Origin: Pseudomonadota bacterium
GTDB lineage: Bacteria; Pseudomonadota; Alphaproteobacteria; Rhodospirillales; Magnetospirillaceae
Reading direction: 5' to 3'
DNA: 52,993 nt
Assembly: GCA_023458315.1 (NCBI GenBank)
Contig: JAEXAH010000053.1
Span: forward strand, 1-52,993
A program made the translations under genes and the position numbers. The notes under the pieces were generated by a model. It was given only the letters and a program-made list of their open reading frames with translations. It was not told the origin of the DNA and searched no databases. Shown here piece by piece: positions 19,122 to 29,715 of the stretch (positions are counted from its first letter, which is position 1; each line of letters starts with the position of its first letter).

Positions 19122-19152
19122 ATACAATATGTATTTCGAGAGGGAGGGGCAA
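19122..19152 (-). promoter_or_regulatory. Candidate brnTA promoter with overlapping operator
   Basis: Read on the minus strand there is TTGCCC (19152-19147), a 17-nt spacer and TATTGT (19129-19124), followed 24 nt later by brnT. The AT-rich stretch 19122-19134 on the plus strand reads ATACA-ATA-TGTAT, a 5-bp inverted repeat overlapping the -10. That is a suitable site for autoregulation by the BrnT-BrnA complex. It begins directly after the xerC stop. Motif-based prediction only. Confidence 0.5.
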
Positions 19153-19158
19153 GCTGGA

Positions 19159-20103
<945 letters not shown>

Positions 20104-20138
20104 AGCCGGATCATAGCGCCGCCGCGCCCGGTTGCAAA

Positions 20139-20504
20139 TCAGGCCGGAACGGTGGCTTCGGTGGGATCGGTGCCGAAGCGGTTGTCGCCCTCGGTGCCCT
20201 TGCCGCAGAACCAGATGATCAGCACGATGGCGCCGACCAGCGGCACCAGGAACAGCAGGTACCACCAGCCCGAGCGGTTGGTGTCGTGCAGGCGGCGCAC
20301 CGAGACGGCGATGGCCGGGATCAGCGTCACCAGCGAGAAGATCAGCGACAGCACGCCGATGCCGGTGGTGGCGTCGATGATGGTGAATACCGTCGAGGCC
20401 AGAATCAGGAACAGGATGAAGAACCAGTATTCGGACCGGCGGGCGCGGCCCTGGAAGGTGGCGAACTTGCCGAAGCCGGTCTTGACGGCGGTGATGAAAT
20501 CCAT
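20139..20504 (-). CDS. DUF805 family membrane protein
   Basis: 121 residues with about three membrane segments (around 27-45, 50-68 and 80-97). The family hallmarks are visible: GRARRSEYWFF near the N-terminus, VSVRRLHDTNRSGWW in the middle and a Gly/Asp-rich tail (GTEGDNRFG). Function of the family is unknown. It sits 35 nt upstream of xerC on the same strand and downstream of the DUF484 gene, separating two genes that are often adjacent elsewhere. Confidence 0.9.
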   Translation of the reverse strand: MDFITAVKTGFGKFATFQGRARRSEYWFFILFLILASTVFTIIDATTGIGVLSLIFSLVTLIPAIAVSVRRLHDTNRSGWWYLLFLVPLVGAIVLIIWFCGKGTEGDNRFGTDPTEATVPA

Positions 20505-20593
20505 GAGTTGAAGCCCCCTCGTGAAAAATGCACCGCAGCATGCGGTGGGGGCGAGGGCGCGTCAACGCCCCACGGGCGCATCCCCGGCTTGCG

Positions 20594-21310
20594 TCACAAC
20601 AGGCGGCGCAATTGGGTTTCCAGCACCCGGCCCAGGAAGCTGATCAGTTCGGTGCCCTGGCCCGCATGGAAGGTGCAGCCATGGCGCGAGCCCAGGGCCA
20701 GCACGCCTTCGGGGCGGCCGCCGCCCGCCGACAGCCGCACCAGGGCCGAGGACGCCACCAGGGTGGCGCCACCGCCGAACAGCGCCGGGTCGCCGGGCAG
20801 TTCTTCGTTCAGGGCGCAGGTGCGATCGGCGCCGCCCAGCAGCAGATCGACGCTGCCCAGGGGCAGCGGGCGAACCCCGGCACCGTCATGGGGCGGCGCG
20901 GCGTCGGGCAGTTCGAAGCACAGGGTGGCGACGTCCACGTCCAGGATGGGCGGCAGATCGTCGGCCACCGCCTGGGCCAGTTCGTCCAGATCGGCGGCCT
21001 CCAGCAGCACCAGCACCGCCTGATGGGTGCGGCCCTGCACGCTCATGTTCGAGCGCGAGGTCAGGATCAGATCCTCGGCGGCGCCCTTGATGCGGTGCAC
21101 CTCTTCCTTCAGGCGGTCGATCATGAACGCCTGCATGTCCACCACCGGTCCGGCCTCGGACCAGCGCGACGGCGGCGACAGGCTCAGCATCAAATCGGGA
21201 TGGCGCAGCAGGAAATCGCCGTGCCGACGCAGATAGGCCGCCACCTGGGCCTCGGTCGGGGTGCCGACGGGATGGTCGGCGGGGGTGGCGTCGTCGCGCT
21301 TGTGCGCCAT
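20594..21310 (-). CDS. DUF484 family protein (GAF-like)
   Basis: 238 residues. The N-terminus (VAAYLRRHGDFLLRHPDLM) is the DUF484 signature. A helical linker (MIDRLKEEVHRIKGAAEDLI) leads into a C-terminal GAF-like domain ending GTELISFLGRVLETQLRRLL. Function is unknown. In enterobacteria the family member is encoded next to xerC, and xerC lies two genes downstream here. It is divergent from priA with 50 nt between starts, so promoters must overlap. Confidence 0.9.
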   Translation of the reverse strand: MAHKRDDATPADHPVGTPTEAQVAAYLRRHGDFLLRHPDLMLSLSPPSRWSEAGPVVDMQAFMIDRLKEEVHRIKGAAEDLILTSRSNMSVQGRTHQAVLVLLEAADLDELAQAVADDLPPILDVDVATLCFELPDAAPPHDGAGVRPLPLGSVDLLLGGADRTCALNEELPGDPALFGGGATLVASSALVRLSAGGGRPEGVLALGSRHGCTFHAGQGTELISFLGRVLETQLRRLL

Positions 21311-21360
21311 TCTAGCGTCTCGGCTTTCGCGATAGGGGGCAAGGGCTGTACAGTCTAGCC

Positions 21361-23562
21361 ATGCCTTCCGCCGCCGCCAACCCCGCGCCGACATTTTCTC
21401 CGTATTCTTCCGTAGCCGTGCTGCTGCCGCTGCCGTTGGCGGGGCCTTACGACTATCGGGTCGGCGACCGGCCGGTGCGGGCGGGGGATTTCGTGGTGGT
21501 GCCGCTGGGCAAGCGCGAGGTGGTGGGGGTGGTGTGGGGTGCCGCCCAGGGCGGCCTGCCGCCGGAACGGCTGCGGGTGATCGGCGCCCGCCTGTCCTGC
21601 CCGCCCTTGCCCGAGGTGACGCGGAAATTCGTCGATTGGGTGGCGGCCTATACCCTGGCCATGCCCGGCGCCGTGCTGAAGATGGCCATGAGCGTGCCCG
21701 AGGCGCTGGAGCCGCCGCGCCCGCGTCACGCCCTGCGGTTGGCCGCCACACAGCCCGAGGGCCTGAAGATGACGGCGGCGCGGCGCCAGTTGCTGGATGC
21801 CGCCGCCGCCTTGCCGCCGCTGCCCGCCGCCGATCTGGCGCGCGAGGCCGGGGTGGGGCCGGGGGTGATCAAGGGGCTGCACGAGGCGGGGGCGCTGGAA
21901 CAGGTCGAGGTGGCGCCGCCGCCGCTGTTCGACACCCCCGATCTGGCGCGCCCGGCGCCCATTCTGTCCGACGGTCAGCGCGCCGCCGCCGATGCCCTGG
22001 TGGCGGCGCTGGACGCGGGCTTTTCCGTGCAGGTGATCGACGGCGTCACCGGCTCGGGCAAGACCGAGGTCTATTTCGAGGCGGTGGCCGCCGCCCTGGA
22101 ACGCGGCCGTCAGGTCCTGGTGCTGTTGCCGGAAATCGCCCTGTCGGCGCAATGGCTGAAGCGGTTCAGCAATCGCTTCGGCGTCGCCCCGGCGGAATGG
22201 CATTCGGAATTGTCCGACGCCAGGCGGCGCGACACCTGGCGCGCCGTGGCCTCGGGCGAGGCGCGGGTGGTGGTCGGCGCCCGCTCGGCGCTGTTCCTGC
22301 CCTATGCCCATCTGGGGCTGGTGGTGGTGGACGAGGAACACGACGGCGCCTTCAAGCAGGAGGACGGCGTCAGCTATCACGCCCGCGACATGGCGGTGGT
22401 GCGGGCGCGGCTGGGGGCGATTCCGGCGGTGCTGGCCTCGGCGACGCCGTCGTTGGAAACCCTGGCCAACATCCAGGCCGGGCGTTACGTGCGCCTGCAT
22501 CTGCCCGACCGCCATGCCGGGGCGGCGCTGCCCGAGATCAAGGCGGTGGATCTGCGCCGCCATCCGCCGCCGCGCGGCATGTGGCTGAGCCCGGTGCTGG
22601 TGCAGGCGCTGGAGGAGACGCTGGCGGCGGGCGAGCAGGCCATGCTGTTCCTCAATCGCCGGGGTTACGCGCCGCTGACCCTGTGCCGCAAATGCGGCTT
22701 CCGCCTGCAATGTCCCCATTGCACGGCATGGCTGGTGGAGCACCGGCTGGCCGGGCGGCTGGTCTGCCACCATTGCGGCCATTCGCTGCGGCCGCCGCCG
22801 AAATGCCCGGAATGCGAGGCCGAGGACAGCTTCGTCGCCTGCGGCCCCGGCGTCGAACGCATCGCCGAGGAGGCGGCGCACCGCTTTCCCGGCGCGCGGG
22901 TGGCGCTGATGGCGTCGGACACGGTGACGGGGCCGCACGCGGCGGCGGAATTCGTCCGTCAGGTGGCCGATCATGAAATCGACCTGCTGATCGGCACCCA
23001 GATCGTCGCCAAGGGCTATCACTTTCCCATGCTGACCCTGGTGGGGGTGGTGGATGCCGATCTGGGGCTGGAGGGCGGCGATTTGCGTGCCGCCGAGCGC
23101 ACCCATCAATTGCTGTGTCAGGTGGCGGGCCGCGCCGGTCGCGCCGAACGACCCGGCCGGGTGCTGTTGCAGACCTATCAGCCCGACCATCCGGTGATGC
23201 GGGCGCTGATCGACGGCGACCGCGACGGCTTCATCGCCTCCGAAGCCGAATGTCGGCGCGAGGCGGGCATGCCGCCGTTCGGTCGGCTGGCCGCCCTGGT
23301 GGTGTCGGGGCCGGATGCCGACGCCCTGGACGGGTATGTGCGGCGGCTGGCCCGCGCCGCGCCGCGCGATCCGGCCTTGCAGGTGCTGGGGCCGGTGCCC
23401 GCGCCGCTGGCGTTGCTGCGCGGCCGCCACCGCCGCCGTTTTCTGGTCAAGGCGGCGCGCGGCGCCAATCTGCATGGCGCCTTGCGCGAATGGCTGGCGG
23501 CGCTTCCGCCCGGGGGTGGAATCCGGGTTCAGGTGGACGTGGACCCCTACAGCTTCTTCTGA
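21361..23562 (+). CDS. priA: Primosomal replication protein N' (PriA helicase)
   Basis: 733-residue 3'-to-5' DNA helicase that restarts stalled replication forks. The N-terminal 3'-DNA-binding domain is followed by helicase motifs: Walker A GVTGSGKTE, DEEHDGAFKQEDG (DEEH), ASATPSLET, and the C-terminal GTQIVAKGYHFP and QVAGRAGRAERPGRV motifs. Two zinc-binding groups are visible as CRKCGFRLQCPHC and CHHCGHSLRPPPKCPEC. Length is normal. Divergent from DUF484; the ATP synthase operon starts 248 bp downstream on the same strand. Confidence 0.96.
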   Translation: MPSAAANPAPTFSPYSSVAVLLPLPLAGPYDYRVGDRPVRAGDFVVVPLGKREVVGVVWGAAQGGLPPERLRVIGARLSCPPLPEVTRKFVDWVAAYTLAMPGAVLKMAMSVPEALEPPRPRHALRLAATQPEGLKMTAARRQLLDAAAALPPLPAADLAREAGVGPGVIKGLHEAGALEQVEVAPPPLFDTPDLARPAPILSDGQRAAADALVAALDAGFSVQVIDGVTGSGKTEVYFEAVAAALERGRQVLVLLPEIALSAQWLKRFSNRFGVAPAEWHSELSDARRRDTWRAVASGEARVVVGARSALFLPYAHLGLVVVDEEHDGAFKQEDGVSYHARDMAVVRARLGAIPAVLASATPSLETLANIQAGRYVRLHLPDRHAGAALPEIKAVDLRRHPPPRGMWLSPVLVQALEETLAAGEQAMLFLNRRGYAPLTLCRKCGFRLQCPHCTAWLVEHRLAGRLVCHHCGHSLRPPPKCPECEAEDSFVACGPGVERIAEEAAHRFPGARVALMASDTVTGPHAAAEFVRQVADHEIDLLIGTQIVAKGYHFPMLTLVGVVDADLGLEGGDLRAAERTHQLLCQVAGRAGRAERPGRVLLQTYQPDHPVMRALIDGDRDGFIASEAECRREAGMPPFGRLAALVVSGPDADALDGYVRRLARAAPRDPALQVLGPVPAPLALLRGRHRRRFLVKAARGANLHGALREWLAALPPGGGIRVQVDVDPYSFF

Positions 23563-23810
23563 CGGGTAGGGTGGGGTGGCGCCATGGCTACCTTCCCGGG
23601 TGGGGTGGGATTCCAGAGGGGCAAGCGGACAAAGAGTCGGAAACCCACACTTTCCGGGCAGGAGTCGGCTTGCAACGCATATCCCGATGTGTTAGTTAAC
23701 CGACGCGCTTATGGGGGGTTTTTCCTCCTGGCGACAGAATGTGTTTGCAAAACAATATTTTAGGCCGCCCGGCGAACTCGTTTCCGACCTGACCCGAAGG
23801 ACTTGCCCAG

Positions 23811-24365
23811 GTGCCATCCGAAACAACCGGCGTGATCGCCGAACGCTATGCCACCGCGCTCTTCGAGCTCGCCGATTCCCAGGGCGCGCTCGACCAGGTG
23901 GCGGGCGACCTCAAAGCTCTGAAGGCCATGATCCGCGACAGCGCGGACTTCAAGCGTCTTCTCGACTCTCCCGTGCTGACCCGCGCCGAGACGGGCAAGG
24001 CTGTTGCCGCGCTCGCCGAAGCTGCGAAGTTCGCTGGTCTGACCGCGAACTTCCTCGGGCTGCTGGCCAAGAATCGCCGTCTGGGCGCCCTGCCGGGCGT
24101 CATCGACGCGTATCTCGGCCGACTTGCCGCCAAGCGCGGTGAGCTTTCGGCCACTGTCGCTTCCGCCGTTCCGCTGAGCCAGGCTCAGCAGGATGCCCTG
24201 GTTTCGGCGCTCAAGTCTGCGTTCGGCGGCACCGTCGCCGTCGACGTGACCGTCGATCCGGCCCTGCTGGGCGGCATGGTGGTCAAGGTTGGTTCCCGCA
24301 TGGTTGACAGCTCGCTCAAGACGAAGCTGCAGCACCTCAAGCTCGCTATGAAAGGGGTTGGATAA
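23811..24365 (+). CDS. atpH: ATP synthase F1 subunit delta
   Basis: 184-residue delta subunit that links F1 to the peripheral stalk. It begins with the classic IAERYATALFELA and ends with a hydrophobic strand GGMVVKVGSRMVDSSLKTKL, as in the OSCP/delta family. The start codon is GTG at 23811 with GAAGGA 9 nt upstream. Its TAA shares one base with the atpA ATG (TAATG), so translation should be coupled. The 248-bp gap after priA must hold the operon promoter, but I see no convincing -35/-10 pair there. It does carry a repeated GGGTGGGGTGG motif (starting about 23568 and 23599). Confidence 0.96.
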   Translation: MPSETTGVIAERYATALFELADSQGALDQVAGDLKALKAMIRDSADFKRLLDSPVLTRAETGKAVAALAEAAKFAGLTANFLGLLAKNRRLGALPGVIDAYLGRLAAKRGELSATVASAVPLSQAQQDALVSALKSAFGGTVAVDVTVDPALLGGMVVKVGSRMVDSSLKTKLQHLKLAMKGVG

Positions 24366-25894
24366 TGGAAATCCGCGCGGCTGAGATCTCCGCGATCCTC
24401 AAGCAACAGATCGCCAATTTCGGTACCGAGGCGGAAGTCGCCGAGGTCGGCCAGGTTCTGTCGGTGGGCGACGGTATCGCCCGCGTCCATGGTCTGGACA
24501 AGGTCCAGGCCGGTGAAATGGTCGAATTCCCCGGTGGCATCAAGGGCATGGCGCTGAACCTCGAAACCGACAACGTCGGTATCGTGATCTTCGGCGACGA
24601 CCGTTCCATCAAGGAAGGCGACACCGTCAAGCGTACCGGCGCCATCGTGGAAGTTCCGGTCGGCAAGGGTCTGCTGGGTCGCGTCGTCGACGCGCTGGGC
24701 AACCCGATCGACGGCAAGGGCCCGATCGATGCGGCTGAACTGCGTCGCGTCGACGTCAAGGCCCCGGGCATCATTCCGCGTAAGTCGGTGCACGAGCCCA
24801 TGTCGACCGGCATCAAGGCCGTCGACGCCCTGATCCCGATCGGCCGCGGCCAGCGCGAGCTGGTGATCGGTGACCGTCAGACCGGCAAGACCGCCATTCT
24901 GATCGACACCATCATCAACCAGAAGGCCGCGCACGCCGGTACCGACGAAAAGGCGAAGCTGTACTGCATCTACGTCGCCGTCGGCCAGAAGCGTTCGACC
25001 GTCGCCCAGATCGTCAAGACCCTGACCGATTACGGCGCCATGGAATACACCACCGTCGTGGCCGCGACCGCTTCGGAGCCCGCTCCGTTGCAGTTCATCG
25101 CCCCCTACTCGGGCTGCGCCATCGGCGAGTATTTCCGTGACAACGGCATGCACGCCCTGATCATCTATGATGATCTGTCCAAGCAGGCCGTCGCCTATCG
25201 TCAGATGTCGCTGCTGCTGCGCCGTCCGCCGGGCCGCGAAGCCTATCCGGGCGACGTGTTCTATCTGCACTCGCGTCTGCTGGAGCGCGCGGCCAAGCTG
25301 AACGACGCCAATGGCTCGGGCTCGCTGACCGCCCTGCCGGTGGTCGAGACCCAGGCGAACGACGTGTCCGCCTACATCCCGACCAACGTGATCTCGATCA
25401 CCGACGGCCAGATCTTCCTGGAAACCGAACTGTTCTATAAGGGCATCCGCCCCGCCGTGAACGTCGGTCTGTCGGTGTCGCGCGTCGGCTCGGCCGCCCA
25501 GATCAAGGCCATGAAGCAGGTTGCCGGTACCATCAAGATGGAACTGGCCCAGTATCGTGAAATGGCCGCCTTCGCCCAGTTCGCCTCGGACCTGGACCCC
25601 TCGACCCAGAAGCTGCTGGCTCGTGGCGCCCGTCTGACCGAACTGCTGAAGCAGCCCCAGTTCGCCCCCCTGTCCACCGAAGAGGAAGTGGTCTCCATTT
25701 TCTCGGGCGTGAAGGGCTATCTGGACAAGCTGGACGTCCGTGACGTTGGCCGCTTCGAGCGTGGCCTGCTGGCCGAGGTCAAGTCGAAGGCTCCGGAGAT
25801 CCTCTCCGCCATCGCGACCGACAAGCAGATCACCAAGGAGACCGAGGAGAAGCTCAAGGCTTTCCTCGACGCCTACGCCAAGACCTTCGCCTAA
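24365..25894 (+). CDS. atpA: ATP synthase F1 subunit alpha
   Basis: 509-residue non-catalytic nucleotide-binding subunit of the F1 head. Walker A is GDRQTGKT, with the usual alpha-type Gln in place of the beta-type residue. The LLRRPPGREAYPGDVFYLHS motif and the ATP synthase alpha/beta signature region PAVNVGLSVSRVGSAAQ are present. Length is standard. An AAAGGGG ribosome-binding site lies inside the end of atpH. Codon use in this operon is strongly biased, as expected for highly expressed genes. Confidence 0.98.
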   Translation: MEIRAAEISAILKQQIANFGTEAEVAEVGQVLSVGDGIARVHGLDKVQAGEMVEFPGGIKGMALNLETDNVGIVIFGDDRSIKEGDTVKRTGAIVEVPVGKGLLGRVVDALGNPIDGKGPIDAAELRRVDVKAPGIIPRKSVHEPMSTGIKAVDALIPIGRGQRELVIGDRQTGKTAILIDTIINQKAAHAGTDEKAKLYCIYVAVGQKRSTVAQIVKTLTDYGAMEYTTVVAATASEPAPLQFIAPYSGCAIGEYFRDNGMHALIIYDDLSKQAVAYRQMSLLLRRPPGREAYPGDVFYLHSRLLERAAKLNDANGSGSLTALPVVETQANDVSAYIPTNVISITDGQIFLETELFYKGIRPAVNVGLSVSRVGSAAQIKAMKQVAGTIKMELAQYREMAAFAQFASDLDPSTQKLLARGARLTELLKQPQFAPLSTEEEVVSIFSGVKGYLDKLDVRDVGRFERGLLAEVKSKAPEILSAIATDKQITKETEEKLKAFLDAYAKTFA

Positions 25895-25909
25895 GGGGTC
25901 TGATACCCG

Positions 25910-26794
25910 ATGCCGAGCCTCAAGGACCTACGGCTGAGGATCGCCTCCGTCAAATCGACGAGGAAGATCACCTCGGCCATGAAGATGGTCGCCGCCTCCA
26001 AGCTCCGCCGCGCGCAAACCGCGGCGGAGTCGGCACGACCCTTCGCCGAGCGCATGGAGCGGATGCTGGGCACCCTGGCCGCTTCGGTGGCCGGGCAGGC
26101 GGGCGCGCCGCGCCTGCTGGCCGGCACCGGCAAGGACGACGTGCAGCTGATCGTCATGGTGACCGCGGATCGCGGCCTGTGCGGCGGCTTCAACTCGTCC
26201 ATCGTGCGCGACGTCCGCCGCTTCGTCAGCCAGTTGCTGCGCGAGGGCAAGACCGTCAAGATCCTGCCCGTGGGCCGCAAGGGCCGCGAGCAGATCAAGC
26301 GCGATTTCGGCGCCCACCTGATCGAGGGCTTCGAGGGCCTCGGCCGCAAGGGAATCACCTTCCCCGAAGCCGATGCCGTGGCCACCAAGATCACCGAAAT
26401 GTTCGAAGCCGGTGAATTCGACGTCTGCACCGTCGTCTACAACCGCTTCCAGTCGGCGATCAGCCAGGTCGTGACCCGCCAGCAGCTCATCCCCTTCGCG
26501 GTGCCGGAACAGGCCGCCGCCAAGGACGATGCCGCCAAGGCGATCTACGAGTTCGAGCCCAGCGAGGAAGGCATCCTGTCCACCCTGTTGCCGCGCAACA
26601 TGGCGGTGCAGATGTTCCGCGCGTTGCTGGAAAGCCAAGCCTCCGAGCAGGGCGCCCGCATGAGCGCGATGGACAACGCCACCCGCAACGCCGGTGACAT
26701 GTTGAATGGCCTGACCGTCAAGTACAACCGGTCGCGCCAGGCGCAGATCACCAAGGAACTCATCGAAATCATCTCCGGCGCCGAAGCGCTGTAA
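25910..26794 (+). CDS. atpG: ATP synthase F1 subunit gamma
   Basis: 294-residue central rotor shaft. It has the conserved N-terminal helix MPSLKDLRLRIASVKSTRKI and TSAMKMVAASKLRRAQ, the TADRGLCGGFNSSI segment, and the C-terminal helix with ASEQGARMSAMDNATRNAGD. Both terminal helices that form the coiled coil inside the alpha3beta3 head are intact. It starts 15 nt after atpA. Confidence 0.98.
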   Translation: MPSLKDLRLRIASVKSTRKITSAMKMVAASKLRRAQTAAESARPFAERMERMLGTLAASVAGQAGAPRLLAGTGKDDVQLIVMVTADRGLCGGFNSSIVRDVRRFVSQLLREGKTVKILPVGRKGREQIKRDFGAHLIEGFEGLGRKGITFPEADAVATKITEMFEAGEFDVCTVVYNRFQSAISQVVTRQQLIPFAVPEQAAAKDDAAKAIYEFEPSEEGILSTLLPRNMAVQMFRALLESQASEQGARMSAMDNATRNAGDMLNGLTVKYNRSRQAQITKELIEIISGAEAL

Positions 26795-26812
26795 GGAAAT
26801 TAGGAGCTCACA

Positions 26813-28237
<1,425 letters not shown>

Positions 28238-28249
28238 TCCGGTCGTGAA

Positions 28250-28271
28250 GGGGCGGGTTCCGGCCCGCCCC
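28250..28271 (+). promoter_or_regulatory. Hairpin between atpD and atpC
   Basis: Arms GGGGCGGG (28250-28257) and CCCGCCCC (28264-28271) form a perfect 8-bp all-GC stem with a 6-nt loop. The downstream stretch is T-rich (28273-28290) but lacks an unbroken T run, so it may be a partial terminator or an RNA-stability/processing element. It lies between the catalytic and epsilon genes and could lower or separate epsilon expression. Fold is visible; role is inference. Confidence 0.55.
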
Positions 28272-28304
28272 CTCTTCTCGATTTTGCTTTAAGGAACCGG
28301 GCTC

Positions 28305-28706
28305 ATGGCCGAGAAGATTCAGTTCGAACTGGTGTCCCCGGCGAAGCTGCTGGTCAGCTCCGCGGTGGACATGGTGGTGGTTCCGGGCACCGAAGGCGAC
28401 TTCGGCGCGCTGCCCCGCCACTCCCCCGTGATCTCCACCGTGCGTCCGGGTGTCATCGACATCCATGACGCGGGCAAGATCAGCGATCGCATCTTCGTTG
28501 CCGGCGGCTTCGCCGAGGTCAACGAGGAGCGCATCACCGTGCTGGCCGAAGAAGCCATTCCGGTGGCCGAGCTGACCGCCGCCCTGGCGGAAGAGCGTCT
28601 GAAGGCGGCCAAGGAGGCCGTCGCCGACGCCCGCACCGAGGCCGAAAAGGCCGCCGCCGAGCAGAAGGTCGCCATCGCCATGGCCATGCAGGCCGCCGCC
28701 GCCTGA
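28305..28706 (+). CDS. atpC: ATP synthase F1 subunit epsilon
   Basis: 133-residue epsilon subunit, part of the rotor stalk and an intrinsic inhibitor of ATP hydrolysis. The N-terminal beta-sandwich shows FELVSPAKLLVSSAVDMVVV and the conserved GTEGDFGALPRHSPVI. The C-terminal half is an Ala/Glu-rich helical region. An AAGGAA ribosome-binding site precedes the ATG. Last gene of the operon, followed by a clear terminator. Confidence 0.97.
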   Translation: MAEKIQFELVSPAKLLVSSAVDMVVVPGTEGDFGALPRHSPVISTVRPGVIDIHDAGKISDRIFVAGGFAEVNEERITVLAEEAIPVAELTAALAEERLKAAKEAVADARTEAEKAAAEQKVAIAMAMQAAAA

Positions 28707-28733
28707 GGGCGGCAGCGCGCGATGATCCCGATC

Positions 28734-28767
28734 AAGGGGCCGACCGCAAGGTCGGCCCCTTTGTCTT
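28734..28767 (+). terminator. Rho-independent terminator of the atp operon
   Basis: Perfect 12-bp stem AAGGGGCCGACC (28734-28745) and GGTCGGCCCCTT (28750-28761) with a GCAA tetraloop, followed by TTGTCTTTATT. It lies 28 nt after the atpC stop. Confidence 0.92.
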
Positions 28768-28836
28768 TATTCTCCTTGCAGTTTGTCGCCGCTGTCACAA
28801 AATGGCGGCTTACCACCTTCGAGTTTGGGGAAGACC

Positions 28837-29652
28837 ATGCCGCAATGGACGCCGGATGATATTCCGTGGAACGAATTTGACGCCGCGAAGCTGTCGCCCG
28901 ACATCCTGAAGGTGGTCAAGGCCGCCTCGATGGTCGAGCGCAACGCGGGCGACTACACCGATTATCTGAAGAAGATTTTCCGCGACGATCCGGAATTCCA
29001 GCAATTGGCGGTGCAATGGCGGGCCGAGGAAGTGCAGCACGGCGACGTGCTGGGCCGCTATGCCGAGATGGCCGATCCCGACTTCAAGTTCCAGGAACGC
29101 TTCAAGCGCTTCACCGACGGCTACAAGGTGCCGATCGACCTGGACAATTCGGTGCGTGGTTCGCTGACCGGCGAGTTGCTGGCCCGCTGCATCGTCGAAA
29201 CCGGCACCTCGTCGTTCTATTCCGCCCTGCGCGACGCCACCGACGAACCGGTGCTGAAGGCCATCTGCCATCGCATCGCCGGGGACGAATTCCGCCATTA
29301 CAAGTGGTTCTATGACGGCATGAAGCACTACATCGCCCGCGAGGGCGTGGGCATCTTCCGCCGCGCCATGGTGGCCATCGGCCGCATCAAGGAAACCGAC
29401 GACGACGAACTGGCCTTCGCCTATCACGCCGCCGTCGATCCGTTGGACATGGCCTATGACCACGACCGCTGCAATCGGGAATACGCCGCCCGCGCCTATG
29501 GCTTCTATCGCCCGGTCCATACCGAGCGTGCGGTCAGCATGGTGCTGAAGGTGATCGGCATCGACCCCACCGGCTGGATCGGCGGCAAGGCCAAGGCGTT
29601 CGCCTGGAAGAAGATGCGCTCGCGCGCCGAGGCGATGCGCCTGGCCGCCTGA
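28837..29652 (+). CDS. Ferritin-like diiron protein
   Basis: 271 residues, no signal peptide. A four-helix diiron site can be read directly: Glu34 (MVERNAGDY), Glu65 and His68 (EEVQH), Glu121 (IVETGTSSF), Glu151 and His154 (DEFRH). That E-x30-ExxH repeated pattern is the ferritin-like/rubrerythrin/acyl-ACP-desaturase arrangement. Whether it oxidises a substrate or handles iron or peroxide cannot be told. The ATG at 28837 has GGGGAAG upstream; an earlier in-frame ATG at 28783 overlaps the terminator tail region and is less likely. Stands alone between two terminators. Confidence 0.8.
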   Translation: MPQWTPDDIPWNEFDAAKLSPDILKVVKAASMVERNAGDYTDYLKKIFRDDPEFQQLAVQWRAEEVQHGDVLGRYAEMADPDFKFQERFKRFTDGYKVPIDLDNSVRGSLTGELLARCIVETGTSSFYSALRDATDEPVLKAICHRIAGDEFRHYKWFYDGMKHYIAREGVGIFRRAMVAIGRIKETDDDELAFAYHAAVDPLDMAYDHDRCNREYAARAYGFYRPVHTERAVSMVLKVIGIDPTGWIGGKAKAFAWKKMRSRAEAMRLAA

Positions 29653-29674
29653 CCGCGCCCCGACGGAAGATGAA

Positions 29675-29709
29675 AAAGGCGCCGCTCCCCGGCAGGGGGC
29701 GGCGCCTTT
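29675..29709. terminator. Bidirectional terminator between the diiron-protein gene and the chemoreceptor gene
   Basis: Arms AAAGGCGCCGC (29675-29685) and GCGGCGCCTTT (29699-29709) pair perfectly and are extended by CCCC (29687-29690) and GGGG (29695-29698) around a GGCA loop. A-tract on one side and T-tract on the other allow it to work on both strands. It lies between two convergent stops. Confidence 0.88.
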
Positions 29710-29715
29710 CGTCCA

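Noticed and set aside
21355..23475. Long minus-strand open frame opposite priA
   Set aside because: Composition is Arg/Gln/His-rich without motifs; priA on the plus strand has all helicase and zinc motifs.
23671..23699. atp operon promoter at TTGCAA with TAGTTA
   Set aside because: The -10 match is too poor to report as a feature.
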